NCBI GenBank assembly: GCA_949752795.1
Contig: OX457061.1
Coordinates: 124,082,152 to 124,146,151, forward strand
From: Hyperoodon ampullatus
Taxonomy: Eukaryota > Chordata > Mammalia > Artiodactyla > Ziphiidae
Reading direction: 5' to 3'
DNA: 64,000 nucleotides
Shown here piece by piece: positions 1-13,560 of the stretch. A program made the position numbers and the translations under genes. The notes under the pieces were generated by a model, which saw only the letters and a list, made by a program, of their open reading frames with translations, was not told the DNA's origin and ran no database searches. Position 1 is the stretch's first letter. Every line of letters begins with the position of its first letter.

Positions 1-1659
1 CCTAGAATGAAAAAGAAAACAGTCCCCAGGTCCTCCATCCCATTTTCAGAGAATCACCTTCAACATTATTTTGGGAAATACACCCAGCCCCCTGCTCCCC
101 AACCTCCTGGGGGACCCTTATAATCTTGGGTCACAGTTAGCTGGTTAATGTGTGGATACCCATCAAGTCAAGCCAAACAGAATCTTGCCCAGGTTGGCTC
201 CTAGTAAAATTCCAACTCAGCAGAATATAAACACCTGCTCTCCTCACTGCCTTCTTCTGGGTTATGGCTTGGAAACGAATAAATCTGGTTGACTGAATGT
301 AAGGGGAATGAGGCAATTGCTCAGAAGGAAGTAGAATATGGAAAAGGAGAGACAATTCTGATAGTAATCGACTCCTTGATTCCAATTTTTCCAGATTCTT
401 AACTATTCCCTTGGTTTTCGATTATTCGCGATATTTTCTTACGTCATTAATATATTTGCCTTCTTCTTAACCTAAATTTATTTGGCTTATTTTTGTGCAG
501 TCATAAAAGAGAGTCATATATGTCAAAGTTTTAGACAAGACAGTACTATCCCATTATAACCTGGGCCTTAACCAAAGCAGTAATTAATGTTATATATATA
601 TTTTATATAACAAAAATGTTTCAGGAATGGACATTTTCCCCTAAGACTCAGAAGTACAATATAGCATATCATTTTAATTAGCTCAAAAGAAGAAATTAAC
701 AGACCTCTATAATTATTAATATTGGTAATATTTTTTCATTTAATATTTTTGTATATCAAGTGTCTCTATGTTAACTTGTATTCTGTTTCTCTAGTCATTG
801 TTTGCTTTATTATACTTAAAGAAATGAGCAACATATATGCATTCAACAAAGTTATTTAAAGTAACTAGTCCTGAGATTTCAGTCCCTGAATATTGGCTCC
901 AAGTGTTCCAAATTACAAAATTGATTCATCAAACCTGAGATAAAATGTCAAAGGTACACGGACAATTATCTATGACATTTCATTTGTAGTTAAGTCTATA
1001 AATTGTTCATGATGAAGTCTTGAGAAAGATGCTTAAATGTCAAATGCTAGGCTTCTGGGTTCTATATTAATTCTTCTTTTCTGATTCATACTTTTTCACA
1101 TTTGTTATCGTCTACCATTTAACATTACCTAAGTACATTTGACTCTTTACTTTTTTAATTCAGGTTTGGGGATACAGTAAGAAAAAAGAATAATGCATAC
1201 AGTGAAAATTGCCCAAAATTGTTAAGATGAATACATTATTTGATCATAATTTGATTCATTCAATCTCACTGTCAAAGAAAATGTGAAATAATCAACTAAG
1301 TTAAAAAATATATAATGAAAAAATTATATTGATAGTCCTAATTCAATTGGAATATGACTTTTTTACTTGTTCCCCTAGTTTTAAGCATTCATTATGGAAG
1401 TCTGACATTTCATATTTTTATCTGGATATCAGATAAAGTTTGGTAAAATTAATTGCTACTCAAACATTAAATACCTTTGACAATCACCATCTAATGTGTG
1501 TCTCAGACAAAACGGCAAGCCTTGCTAAATTTTGGACAATGAAAATTCATTATTTTATTAAGGTACTGCTGTTAAAAATTTCCTAAGTTAAAGAATGGAG
1601 ATGCATGTAATGCTCTAAAATGGAAAAGCTCAATTTTATATTTTTACACCTTGCTAAAT
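1..1659. other. AT-rich non-coding DNA, nothing recognised
   Basis: No open frame here looks like a protein, and no transposon family was recognised by eye. The stretch is AT-rich, with short AT runs such as the one near 590-610. It could contain repeats too decayed to see without a library search. Confidence 0.5.
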
Positions 1660-2210
1660 TTATGATAAGTATTTAATTCAAAGTCAATCAGAATACTGTT
1701 TTGGAGAGTATTAAATAAAATGATTTGTAAGTTTATATGGGAACATAAAATATGAGGAATATAATATATATTAAAGGGATATTTCAATTCAGTGGTTAAT
1801 ATTGTATTTTTCATTAATGATGTTTACATAACAGGCTTTTCACTGGGAAAAAAATAAAGCTGATTTTATCACCTATACAAAATGACTTCCAAATAAATTA
1901 ATATTCTAAATGTAAAAATAAAAATATGAGAAGAATCCTTAGAATTGAGGAGGCATTTTTAAGCAAGACAGGAAAACCAGAAGTTATAAAGGAAAAGAAT
2001 GACAAACAGACTGCATAAATATTAGAAATTTTAGCATGGTAAAGTTCATGCTAAGCAAAGTCAGAAGACGAATGAAAGGCTACAGGAGAGTATTTGCTTC
2101 ACTTGATAGAGGCAAGAAAAGTATAAAGTCACCCCTACACAGAGAAATCCTCAAATTAATCAGAAAACATCCAGCAAATAAAAGATAAAGAAAAGCCTGA
2201 AATTTGTTAC
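1660..2210 (+). mobile_element. Decayed L1 ORF2 fragment
   Basis: The wording follows the late part of L1 ORF2 in the sense direction. It has the 'tttatatgggaacataaaa' phrase near 1732, the 'aataaaaatatgagaagaat' area near 1917, the 'aagcaagacaggaaa' phrase near 1961, and the 'aggagagtatttgcttcac' phrase near 2083. It is full of stops and small indels, with neither a 5' end nor a 3' tail, so it is an old truncated copy. Identification rests on remembered L1 text; the boundaries are approximate. Confidence 0.5.
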
Positions 2211-2877
2211 TGCCATGGCAGAATCTTTAAACTTCAATTTAAAACTGCATATCTAAAATGTGCAATATTTTTAAATGCAGGTGTAAATTGTATTTGGGCA
2301 TACATATTTCTTAGTATATTTTGTAATTTTCTTAAAGATTTCAGATTTCGCTCTTTTCAGTTTCTTCTCTTTTTTCCCCCTCTACATCTTGGGTTTTTTT
2401 TTTTCTTATCATTCTCTTCAGTTCTGCTTCAGCATTGGCAATTCCTTTGTTTAAGCAGCAGAGCAGAATATTAACTGACCTATGCTGATTCCTTTACATG
2501 CTTATAAAAAACAAACTATGTTTTTTTATTACATTAAATATATAATCAACAGGAACTGAGATGATTTATGTTAGATGCCAGAATGAGTCTGCATTACAAT
2601 AGCTCACACAACAGCAAATTATTATTATTTTTGAGTATCAAATTATTGGAACTAAAGTACCTGCTAGGGCTTTGAATTTATGGGAGCCTCTAGTTTTGCC
2701 CTACTTGACACTGATGTACACAGCCATGTCAGGATCACCCTTCTGCCAGTAAGAACTCAGTCAAATGAAGGGGAAGTTTTGACTGTCCCTTATCTCTGTT
2801 TCCTTAATTTCTTCTTCTAGGGCTGCTCAGCTTCTGAGTTAGGGATGGGGTAACATGAGCTTGTTTCAGCTTGACTA

Positions 2878-2901
2878 ACACACACACACACACACACACA
2901 C
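2878..2901. repeat. (AC)12 microsatellite
   Basis: An uninterrupted AC run of 24 bases, followed by degenerate 'acacacatctatacatacat' sequence. No transposon body is recognisable next to it. Confidence 0.95.
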
Positions 2902-3675
2902 GTCTACACACATCTATACATACATACACACATACGTTTTACTCAGAATGAGGTCATGCTTCTTGCTAATTTGTTCTAAATTCCATTTAGGAACACGATG
3001 TTTAATATATTTTCAAGTCTTTAAATAGGTATTATTGACACATGTATCTTCTCTTGAATATCTTTGGGAGCTTTTAGTTGGATATAGAAAATTTTAAAAT
3101 GTAGCAGGTTCTCTAAATTTCGAATTTATGTAGCTTTATAGAATTCCTTGGGAATTTAAAAAATATATGTAGAAGTATTGAAAAATATTTTTATGGCACC
3201 TTACTATAGGAACTGTGCAGAAGACGCATTGGTAATTCTTGTAACTTTCCCAAATTTCTTTAGAAATGGTATAATCAATTCTATTTTGGGGAGATACATT
3301 TCTAAGAGAATTTTCCAAAAGTATCATCAATCACATTAGCAACTTCAAATGTATACCTTCAATTTGGCTTAAGATTCTTTAACATTTTAATTGCTTATAC
3401 AACTTATAACCCATGGCTATATTCTTATTATTGCCACTTAAAAACATTGATCTTCAGGTATTTCTGAGGCACCTCTAAAATGTTACATAGGATTGCAATG
3501 CTATTGATATCAGAGACCTAAAAAAAAGAAAAAGAAAAACGGAAAAGAAATATTGAAGAGTTGGATAAAACCTATGTTAAATTATTTTGTTTTAAAAGGA
3601 CTTTAATGGAGTTTCTTGATTTAATCAAATGGGAGTACATTTTTGAGTAGTAAACTCATCCCCCTTAACCTCCAA

Positions 3676-3679
<4 letters not shown>

Positions 3680-3709
<30 letters not shown>
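3680..3709. repeat. (AC)15 microsatellite
   Basis: A perfect 30-base AC run, long and pure enough to be length-variable between individuals. Confidence 0.95.
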
Positions 3710-3711
<2 letters not shown>

Positions 3712-3899
3712 TTCTTTGCTATAAGATTGTTTTAAATCATTGGTGTAGATTCATGTGTGATTTTCTTCTCTTTCCATATTTCATGATCTGCTCCCGGAAA
3801 GCTGAATGACATAGTCTTGGATATATCTGTTTCTGTCATTTTATTATTCAGAAAACAAAAATATTCGTTACTTTTCCTTAGTGAGAAGGAAAAAGGAGG

Positions 3900-4304
3900 A
3901 CTTCCCTGGTGGCACAGTAGTTAAGAATCCGCCTACCAATGCACGGGACATGGGTTCAAGCCCTGGTCCGGGAAGATCCCACATGCCGCGGAGCAACTAA
4001 GCCTGTGCGCCACAACTACTGAGCCTGCACTCTAGAGCCCACGAGCCACAACTACTGAAGCCCACGTGCCACAACTACTGAGCCTGCACTCTAGAGCCCG
4101 TGCGCCACAATTACTGAGCCCAAGTGCTACAACTACTGAAGCCCGCACACCTAGAGCCCGTGCTCAGCAACGAGAAGCCACTGCAATGAGAAGCCTGCGC
4201 ACCACAACAAAGAGGAGACCCCGCTCGCCACAACTAGAGAAAAGCCCGCGCAGAAACGAAGACCAAACGCAGCCAAAAATAAATTAATTAATTTAAAAAA
4301 AAAA
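3900..4304 (+). mobile_element. CHR-type tRNA-derived SINE, long form
   Basis: Sense-strand SINE with the tRNA-like head ('acttccctggtggcacagta', then a box-B-like 'ggttcaagccc' near 3953), a middle of repeated 'cacaactactga' modules, and an A-rich 3' end with 'aaataaattaatta'. A 16-base target-site duplication flanks it exactly: 3884-3899 and 4305-4320 ('agaaggaaaaaggagg'). About 405 bases makes it the longest copy in the window. The extra length comes from five 'actactga' modules, against one to three in the other long copies. It is non-coding; open frames across it are accidental. Confidence 0.95.
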
Positions 4305-4320
4305 AGAAGGAAAAAGGAGG

Positions 4321-7300
4321 GATGGGTTCCAGACAGTTGGCACTGAAGTGCTGACCCAAAACAGAGCTGTATAGAGACAAAGGAAACCAGAAAGACAGGG
4401 TAAATTTGAAATGTTTGGGTCACGCTGATGGGTTTTAAAGGGGCCAGTATACTAGGCAAGGTTAAGGCTAAAGAAAGTTTGAAATTATGAAAGTAAAGCA
4501 GTTTTGTCAGGTAAACTGTTTCTGGATATGACCATGTGCTGCGTTTTAGAAGGTAAGTGGGAGATGACATTCCAGAACGAGGGCTAGCACATTCATTTCT
4601 AATCATCATACCTCCTGCAAGTTCTTGTAAGAGATGATAAGGGACACAGGACAAACAGCAAATGTATTCATCATTCTATCATCTGAGAGCAATTCCCTGA
4701 GGAGGAAGTATTTCTGGCCATAACGTGGGCATGCTGCAGAAGAATTACTCATTAAGGTTTTCTTAGCTATCAACGTCTTAGGGTGGTTACGCTATTTCAG
4801 AGCTAAATCCCTACCTGGTTTAGGGAAAGCCATGGGTCTGCACCATCACATGAGTCAGTCTGGAAGAATTCAATTTTAGATACATTTCTAAGATTCTTTG
4901 AGTCTGATCAGCCAACGGTCAACTTTCTCACTCACTTTCCTTTACCGAAGAGGTAAAGTCGGGCAGCTGTAACTTGCTGGTCCAGAAGGAGACAAATGAA
5001 CCTTTTGATTTTAAGCTACCAACACATCTTTTTCAATGTAGTTAGAGCAAACTAACAAGGAATGAAATTTAAAATGCTTTCACGCACATCGACTGCCCCA
5101 GGGGTCCCTGGGGTCTTCACCGTTAGTTTGAACGCACGAATCTGTTTTAGTTCTCGCCTGGCGATGCTGAAATGTCCCTCTGACTGCAGTGCACTCTCAC
5201 ACATTATCAGCAGGGCAGTGTGATGTGAAGACACACAGCTGTACTGTTCAAGTCACACTTAAAAATGACTCTGGCCCGTTTACATTTTGGGGGGTTTTGA
5301 GAGGATGACACTCGCTCTAAAACAATAGTTTGATTATTTGTAAACGCATTGAACAGACACCAAAAAAGGAACATTTTATTTTCCTGTATCTAAATACATA
5401 GCTCAGAAAGGGGGGAGCGTTTTCCTCTAAAAGAAGGTCAGAAGTAATTTATATGCACTCACGTAAAATGCACAGAAAAGCATTTCTCTGAGTAATTTTA
5501 CAAATAAAAGATAGTTTTAAGGTTGATACAGAGTGGATTACAAATCAGTTTTAGCTTTCCTAAGTTTGTTAGCTCTTTACTATAGGCACTAAATATGTAT
5601 ACAAATTTGAGCTAACACGTTTAATTCCGGCTGACTTTACAGCTTTTATATTTGAAGGATTATGGGTTACTTAAATTAAGTCTTATGTCTGAGCAAAGCT
5701 TTAACGTACTGTCAATCATATTTACCTTTAATTTAATATCTCATCAGAGTAATCTGGCAATAGGAACTAAGAAAACAGATGGTATAGCTGAGTCGATGAA
5801 TCTGCATTATTTTTATCTTGGGTAATCATTAACACCAATGTGAAGCACAAAATACCTTGCGCAGGTATCGTTCATTTTTTTCATGCACCTCTGCCAGTTT
5901 ACTTCAAGACTCCAAATCTGGGCCATGAGGGAGGTCGTCGTTTTCCAGCTTGCCCTAATTGTGTTCGTGGGCTTTGACAGGTAGAGCAAGTAGTGCTTTA
6001 CTGGAAAACAACTGCTTTGGTGTGGGGTAAAAAAAAAAAAAAAAGGCATAAAAAGAAAACTAAATAGCACCACAGCATCAACAAGAACCCATAACTACAA
6101 ACCATGAGAAAGAGCAGGGGGCACTTTAAATATGATTGTCATGTTCCCCATAAGGTCTTCCTAGGTAGGATAAGGTTGCTGAGGTGAGATGAAGAAATAA
6201 GTCCTCTAACGAGCTTGGGGCCTGTATTAATATTTTTACACTCTTTATTTTTTAAAAAAGTGTAGATTCAGAAAACTACAGAAGTATAGTTTAATTAACT
6301 ACCAAAAGAAAAACACCTTTTTAATGACCTCTCTCCACCCCAGTCCCCCAGGTTAAGAAACAGAACTTTGACAGCAGGTCCTCCCCGGGGGTATCCTAAT
6401 CATCAGTCCCTCCTTCCGACAGCAGTAACCACCATCCCCCCAAGTACACGGGTCGCTTGTCTGAGATTCTTTGTACTTTAACCGCACAGAGGTACATCTG
6501 CATAGTTTAGAGTTCGTCTTTTATAAAATTTCCTATATCTTTTACACTATTTATAGTTTTCTCTTTTTCCCTTTCTTCTCAAGAAAACTGTTTGATTAAT
6601 TTAGCAGCTTGCTCTGTGCCAAGAAGCACTGCTGTAGTTTTAAGAAAAGCTACTCAAAAAAAAATGAATTTAACTTATTTAAACATGGCAAAATGTTTAC
6701 ACAAACACACATACATAAATATATAGTTTCCTGTTTTGTTTTTAATCTGTGCTCTTTTTACTAACTGGTATTTTCCATTGTTTCGCTTTAAAAATTGACA
6801 ACACTTAGAAGTATAGAATAGTTAATTACTGACTAGTAATCTTATCTCATCTAAAATTCATTATTGGCAATATTTTATCATACTGGAATTTCAGCCTTAA
6901 ATTTAATAATCAGCCATCATTATTTCCAGTTACTAAAAACCCAGAAATACTGGTGGCTTATGAGACACATTTATTTGTCATAAAAGGAGTTTTAGATAAA
7001 GACACAGATTCCTTTGGTCTTTCTGCCTTTGCTTCCTGTATGTCACATTATGGCCCAAGAAGGCTACTTGATCTCTGGCAATTACATCTGCAGTCCAGGT
7101 AGAGGAAGTTACAAGGACAGAGGGCATGTCCTCCCCCTTTAGAAAGAATTCACACACACACTTCTATTTACAGCACATTGGCTAGAAATTAATCATATTT
7201 CTACACTTGACTGAAAAGCGATCTGGGTAATGTAATTTGTATCCAGAGAGACCATATATGCTTACAAAAATTGAGAATTCTACTACAAAGGGCTACTAGA

Positions 7301-9174
7301 ATTCTCTAATGCAGGCTGCTCCTCTGGCTACTGGCAAGCCTTTTCTCTAATATATGGAATCCCTTCCTGAAGGGAACCAACCAAAACCTCTAATTCCATC
7401 CAGCTGAAGCTGAGTATGTCTAAGGGACTACAGTCCTGTCCATCAGGTCTACAGAAGTTGTCTGCCACAAAGGGTCAATACACAAAGTAAAAGTAAGGAT
7501 GAGAAATCAGTGAAACGCAATCTTATCCATTCAGAGAGGAAAGAATGGAAAACACACAGCCTTCATAGGTCAAGAGCGATTATAAAACCCACGGAGACAG
7601 GAACACAGAGGGACACCTCTCCCAGTGATGATGTCCCTGTGTTGTCCGTGTGGAGGGCCCTGATTCTGCTCTCTGGGTGAAGACCTCTTATTTACTCTTA
7701 CTGCTGGATTTGCATTCGTGGTCCCAAGTTCTCCATGACCACATACCAGGTGGGCATCGGAAAATAAGCCCCCTTTGGGGGTCCATACCTTTCACAGGCT
7801 GCTCCCTTCTTGTGCATTTAGGGGGTCCCAGAAATTGTCTAAAAGCATTGAGAGGCAAAACTGAGAGTTCTCTATCAAATATAATTCCCTCAAAGCTTAG
7901 CAGGCTGCCAATCTGCTGATTTTCTGTGGAGTTCCACGTCTGCATAAACACACATGAAGGCCTCCTGTGTAATTTTTTGTAAACTTGAGAAATCTTGTGC
8001 TTCGCTTACTAGGCTGTTCTCAGTCCATCCTCCTCCCTCAGCCTAGTGGTGATTGTTTTGTTACCATCATAATGGATTTCAGATGACTCCCTCAATCCAA
8101 GTTCAGACATTAAAATTATTATAGAGAGCCTCCTGGAATTGAACTTGAGGGTGAGCAGTGGGAATAGAGTAATATTTTGACCACCTCATGCATAGACTAT
8201 CTCAAATGAATTGTAATGAGTCATTTTCCTAACTGGATCTAAGCATGAGACAGATACGGGGTTGGCTCATGTAAGATGATAAATTCTGCCTGCTGAGGCT
8301 TTGATATAATTATAAATGAATATAATTCCAACGGTGATACTAAATCTATGTTTCTTATCATCTTTTGTGTACATTTTTTGGGTTATCAGCTCAAAAGCAA
8401 AATGAGAAAAATTGTTTTTCATCAATTGCAAAATACAAAGTAAAATAAATATTCTTTCCCCAATGTCCAAGAAGACACACGAGTTTCATCTAGTTTTTGA
8501 GGACAACTTAGAAACTAAGAAAGGAAGTTAGCTAGTTATTATATAAACTACAGTTTATCATAGGAAATATTAAAAATATAACACCAACTTCCTGCTGCTT
8601 CCAAAAGATTAAGCATAGAACAAGTAAATCTGAAGACTTGTTTTCTCCCAGTACAAGTTTTAGAAATAAAAGTTATAGAAACACAGATCTTAGCTGATGA
8701 ACTGACACATATTTCCTCTGGAATTATAATCCTAGGAAAATGACCTCAAATTTTATAGGCCTTATGTAGACCTTACGTTTCTCACAAGCAGAGACCTGAT
8801 AATTCTGTCACATAATTAAATGTCTTATGTGTAATAAAGTAACGAAGAATATATTTTATTAGCCATAACTACTTAAAGTGTCTTCTACAAGTACACAGTT
8901 CTGTACAAAATGATAACTTAAGTTAGTGCCTTAGATTCTTTAAAAGGGTTTAAAAGTTTTTGGAAGCTCTATACTTGCCTCCATCACAATTCTAGATATA
9001 TGGTACTCACTCACACCCCTTCTAAACTTTATGATGGTTTTATTGGAAAAGAACTTCAGGTTTTGATCTCTGAATTAGTATTTAAACAACAACAACAAAA
9101 ATTTTTGATTTAGTTTGAAGAATTAAAAGCCAAGGGGAAAAATGATATCCAATGTTAAATAAACAGAAGTAACT
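4321..9174. other. Non-coding DNA, no gene recognised
   Basis: I recognise no exon, RNA gene or young transposon. The part at 6240-6610 has the feel of an old LINE 3' region (C-rich 'cctctctccaccccagtccc' near 6327, then 'cttttataaaatttcc'), but too weakly to call. Around 7320-7960 the base composition is higher in GC and both strands are open for almost 90 codons. That could be an old LTR; no family was recognised. Confidence 0.4.
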
Positions 9175-9211
9175 ACACACACACATACACACACATACAC
9201 AAACACACACA
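9175..9211. repeat. Interrupted CA microsatellite
   Basis: CA repeats broken by 'tacac' and 'aaacac' interruptions, typical of an ageing dinucleotide tract. Confidence 0.9.
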
Positions 9212-9960
9212 CCCCACAAGTGATTAAGTTCTTCTGTGTAGCTTTGAAGGATTACAATGGCCTGGGATGGCCAAGGTGACTAGATGACAATTCAGAGTAT
9301 GAATGCGAATGGCAGGTATATTTGTGCTCAATACAATAAAGGATTCGTACGGCAAACAAATACAAATACTGTTTTTCCATCTTCAAAGTAAAATAAAGTG
9401 AAAAAAAGTAAAGCCAATTATATCAACCTTAGAATGTAGTACTACACTATATTATAATAAAACTTGAATAAATATTTTTCAGTGCTTATAACCATATAGT
9501 CCTTTTACATGTATACACTTTTATAGTCCGTGTTGTGTGCTTTCATAATTACTTTCATAACCTAACATTTAGCAGGTTATTATTATTTTAATACCTGTTG
9601 TTACAGCTTGGACATGTAGCCAATCGTAGTCAACCATTCTCCCACTATGACTTTAGAACACTGTTATAACTGGGTGTATACGTGAAGCTGCTCTACTGAA
9701 GAAATCCCGCCTATGGTATTTAGAGCAAGATGGAAGAGGACACTCTCTTATGTGACAGTTGAGAAGGTAGTTAGAGTTACGGGGCAGGTAGGGAGCTCTG
9801 TTCCACACAGCCCTCTCTGTACCTAAGTTCTCATCTTGGGGCTCAACTGTCCACTATAGTTTTGTACTCACCTGACTGAAGCTGCCTCCATTCCATAAAT
9901 GTAGAAATGGTCAAGGGCATACCACTTTCATTAAACAAGTAACCCTAAACCTTCTGGTGA

Positions 9961-10406
9961 TGTAACAGGGAGGACAAATCTGACTCCTTTTTCTTTAACT
10001 TCTGTGCTCCGTTGCCTGTGCTGAGTCACGCTGGCTCTGCATCTTTTGTAAAAGGATGTTGCCTAGAGCCTGAAATATACAGGAGAGCCTATTCTCAGGG
10101 CTCTGACCTTTAAGGGTCCATTCATTTAGATGTAAAAAGTTGCAGCACAGAGAATAACATCTGTGACCTTGACCTACAAAAACCAAGGATTCTGACACCG
10201 AGTTTGCAATAACCAACCACGCCCCTCCCTCACCTGGCCTTTATAAGTGCTTTGTGAAACCCTTCAAGGAGCTTGAGGTTTTCTGGGCAGAAGCCACCTG
10301 TCTCCTTGTGTGGCCCTACAATAAACCTTTCTCCGCTCCAAACTCCGATGTTTTGGTTTGTTTGGCCTCGCTGTGCGTCAGGCACAGGGACTTGCATTTG
10401 GTAACA
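9961..10406 (+). mobile_element. Solo LTR, ERV1-type, 446 bp
   Basis: The segment starts 'tgtaacaggg' and ends 'ggtaaca', the TG...CA pattern of a retroviral LTR. An exact 4-base duplication 'gtga' lies at 9957-9960 and 10407-10410; four bases is usual for gammaretrovirus-like (ERV1) integrations. Promoter and polyadenylation elements are in the right order on the plus strand: a TATA-like 'ttataag' near 10241 and AATAAA at 10320-10325. No gag, pol or env sequence adjoins it, so it is a solo LTR left by LTR-LTR recombination. It shares its termini, 'acaaatctgactcc' and 'ggatgttgcct' with the LTRs at 24461 and 36630, but much of its middle differs, so it is a related subfamily. Confidence 0.85.
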
Positions 10407-10410
10407 GTGA

Positions 10411-12734
10411 TATTCCATTTGTAAGATCTCAGTACCAAGGCTGCATTTATGTGTCTAGGAGACTGAGGAATCTTGTCTGTAGCTTTTCTGTCATGGAATG
10501 AGCTAAAGCTATCATTATAGATGAAGAAATCAACACATGTGAGGAGATATTAATTAGTCCTCTGCCATGCTCGGTATCCCTTTCCTCAGATTATCTATGC
10601 ACACGTTTCTTCTCTCACACAGAACACATTCCCAGCCTCTCCAACGGCAGTAATGCATGGTTTCATGCATCAGGTTAGTACAGCATACACTTCTGTGTCT
10701 CTGGTTGATGAAGAGTTCTTCACCAGGTCCAGGTTGGGTCCTAATGACCTGTGTTACCATTTAATGAAAAGACATCTGCTCACCATACAGTGGGTAGAAT
10801 GGTGGCAGAAAAGGAAAACTGCCAATGATAATTTCCACATACTAAAGGGAAGAACAGGAAACACACAGTAGTGAGAGCAGATGAAATCCCTGACCAAACG
10901 ATGAAGTAAATTCCTTGGTCACACCTGTTCAAAACCCTTGGTTCTTCTCTTTGAATATAACTTTCTTGTTCAGTTTGTCTATTGCCCAAGCTTTGCCCCC
11001 TTGTTGGTTTTTTTGTTGTGCAATTATCCTCGTGGCCATGTCTGAAATGGGTGACTTTGCGCCTGCAGGTTTCGAAAACATTTTTTGGTGGTGTGGGTTT
11101 GAGGTCTAGGTGGGCCAGCCATTTTAGGTTTTTTTGATAATTTTTCTTTTTACACTTATTTTCCATAGGAGCCTAAATTCACTATGATCTTTTATACTCA
11201 TTTTTTCCAACTTTCTGATTCTCTTTTATTTCATAACCTCTGCCTTCACTTATCTTTATGCCTTCCAGTTTACCAGTGGTAACCTTGAGATCATCTGAAA
11301 CACCAGGCCTCAGAAAATAACACCCAAATCTGGTCTTTCTAGGTCCACAAGTTCATCCACGCATGATCATGCTCTGATCATCAAAGGTGGCACGGCTCCC
11401 CGCTCACAGGAAGGGGAAAAGAGAAGTGATAATATGTAATTTCTTTTTAGACAAGTAATATGGAATATATGAACATCATTTCTGCTCATATTCTATTACA
11501 GGGAACTTAGCGCTATAGCAAATCTCATTTCAAAAGAAGGCTGGAAAATTTAGTCTATTTCTGTGGCCATGTGCCCATGATAAGGAAAGAACAGTTTAGG
11601 GGAAAATTAGGCAGCATGTCACCGTTGGCATCTAAGTTATTTCTTCCTTATTTACCATCAATAATGCTATAATAAATGAATTTACACAGTTTACTATAGA
11701 TTTGAAGAATTGACATTTTTGGAACAAAGCAGAAAAACATTTTAACATTTTAATGTATATTTTTAAATTGCATTTTAATGGTTTTTCAATTATCTCTGGC
11801 ACGGCAATATATCAAGATTTCAGTTTTACTGTAATCTGGGGCAATAAAATGTTTGTAAAAGATAAAAGACGGATCATCATTAGTGACTTAATTTACATAC
11901 ACTAAATCACTACTGAGATTATACATTTCGCATGCTTGTTTACAGGTTGATTCTGATATGTTATTAGTATATTTCTTATAGGTTTGTGTGGGATATTCAT
12001 ATAGGATAGTGATTTTTACCAGTTATCAACAGATACAATTGCTTGTTTTATGTAACTGGTTATATTTTATTTCTAATTGTCAAATTGCTGAGTCTTCCTT
12101 TTTGTTTTTTCTATAACATCTGAATTAAAAGGTCTTCACCTATTTAAACTGTAATCATAAATCAAACTCTGCTACATAATATATTCTGTTTTGACAGATT
12201 TATTGGATGAAGATCTAAATAGAATTTACCTACAAATTGTGGGTCAGTTACTGCAATATCATGATTAATTTAGTCTATATTTGCTCAGAGAGGCATCATG
12301 CCTTCTCTTTTATATTTATTCAGGTAAGAAATGAGATCTCCTCAGGCCTCAAGTTGGATCTTACTCAGCACATGTTGCCCACCTTCACCTTCTACACAGC
12401 AATCTTCTACATGTGTGTAGGTATTAACAAACAAACAAACAAACAAACCTACTTTAGATACAAAACTAGAAGGCAGAATTATGTATACCACAATGAGTAC
12501 AATTCCCAGCACTGGTTAGCTTTCAACAAGTCCATCAGCAAGATTCTAAGATTCACCATGAGAATGAAAATAGAAGTTGGGCCGAGCTTATTTATATTCT
12601 TGTCAGAATTTCTAAAATGAAATTTATGAAAGTAACGTGTATATACTACAGAACGTAAGAAAATAGAAAACCACCATCAGAAAAATAAGTTATGGCAATG
12701 CCACCTCATCAAATGTTGCTTCAAAGACAGACTG
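10411..12734. other. Non-coding DNA, no gene recognised
   Basis: Contains an (AAAC)n tract listed separately. A 128-codon minus-strand frame at 10780-11166 has no family motif I recognise, and its plus strand is also open in places, so I do not call it. The remainder is AT-rich with nothing identified. Confidence 0.4.
12426..12452. repeat. (AAAC)n microsatellite
   Basis: About 27 bases of near-perfect AACA tetranucleotide repeat, inside an accidental open frame. Confidence 0.9.
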
Positions 12735-12900
12735 TTTACTAGCTGTATTATTTTGGATGTGTTACTTAAGGTCTAGCCATTGGTTTCCTTATATTTAAAA
12801 GTGGATCATAAGAGTACGTTTGTTTTATGCTTCACATAAGGACTAAATAAATTAATATTTGTAAATTATTTGTAAACTTTATCTGGCACATGTGCTAGCT
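12735..12900 (+). mobile_element. MIR SINE remnant
   Basis: Sense-strand MIR wording in the correct order: 'ctagctgtattattttgg', 'gttacttaaggtct', 'ggtttccttatatttaaaa', 'aggactaaataaattaata', 'atctggcacatg'. These match the MIR core and 3' end with the expected level of decay for an ancient mammalian insertion. No target duplication survives. Confidence 0.7.
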
Positions 12901-13134
12901 TTAAAAATGCAGGCTTCACAGAAATTGGTTTCTAAATCCTAGTCCTAATGGGTGTGTGATTTTGGAAACCTCTTAAACTATCTGCAGTTAATATTCACGG
13001 AAATATTACCCCAGCATACCACCTTCATTCAACCATGAATATTCATTCAGGAAATCTATGCCAGGCATTTTTGGCACTAGGCACACAACTTTGAACTAAA
13101 CAATCTGCCTTCTGGGTACATGTGATGGCGCATT

Positions 13135-13560
13135 AGAAGACATTCGGTGCTATGGAAAAAAGTGACAAGGGAATAAGATGCACAAGGAGGTGGGGTGTTG
13201 TGTACAACTTTAGTCTTAAGGGTCAGAGAAAGTCCCAATGAGGAGGTGTGATTTGAATTGGAGGAGACAGCAGTATCTACATGCTTGCAGGAAGACAAGC
13301 AGGTGAGAATGCACTGCCTGGCCTGGCTGGTTTGAGGAATGAAGAGAAGGTGTGAGGGAGGGTCCTAGGGGAGGAAGGCAGGTGGGGAAGGAGATCCAGG
13401 GGAGGAAGGCAGGTGGGGAAGGAGATCCAGGCTGTGAAGGTGCATAATGGACTCTGGAAAGCCCTTGCCTTTAATCCCAACTCGGGGTTGGATAGTACTG
13501 GCAAGTTCTGAGCACAGGATCCATATAACTCGACAGGCTTTTGACGGATCACTCTGCCGG
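13135..13560 (-). mobile_element. L2 LINE remnant, antisense
   Basis: The plus strand reads like the reverse of the L2 3' coding region: 'gtgtgatttgaattggag', then 'gtttgaggaatgaagagaag', then 'ccttgcctttaatcccaac'. The orientation is therefore minus. It holds a recent 31-base internal tandem duplication listed separately. The identification comes from remembered L2 text and is moderate. Confidence 0.5.
13370..13431. repeat. 31-bp perfect tandem duplication
   Basis: Positions 13370-13400 and 13401-13431 are identical 31-base units beginning 'ggaggaaggcaggtgggg'. Identity between the copies in otherwise decayed sequence means the duplication is much younger than its surroundings. Confidence 0.95.

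Larger units (their letters stand above)
2211..3883. other. Non-coding DNA with two CA tracts
   Basis: Apart from the two dinucleotide tracts listed separately, I recognise no gene or repeat. The one open frame over 60 codons (3136-3330, minus strand) has a composition expected by chance in AT-rich DNA. Confidence 0.45.

Noticed and set aside
3680..3709. Short regular repeats considered as a CRISPR-like array
   Set aside because: Simple dinucleotide tracts without spacers, in a mammalian genome.
4151..4654. 167-codon minus-strand frame
   Set aside because: Its second half is the antisense of the SINE at 3900-4304 and the rest has no motif; chance frame.
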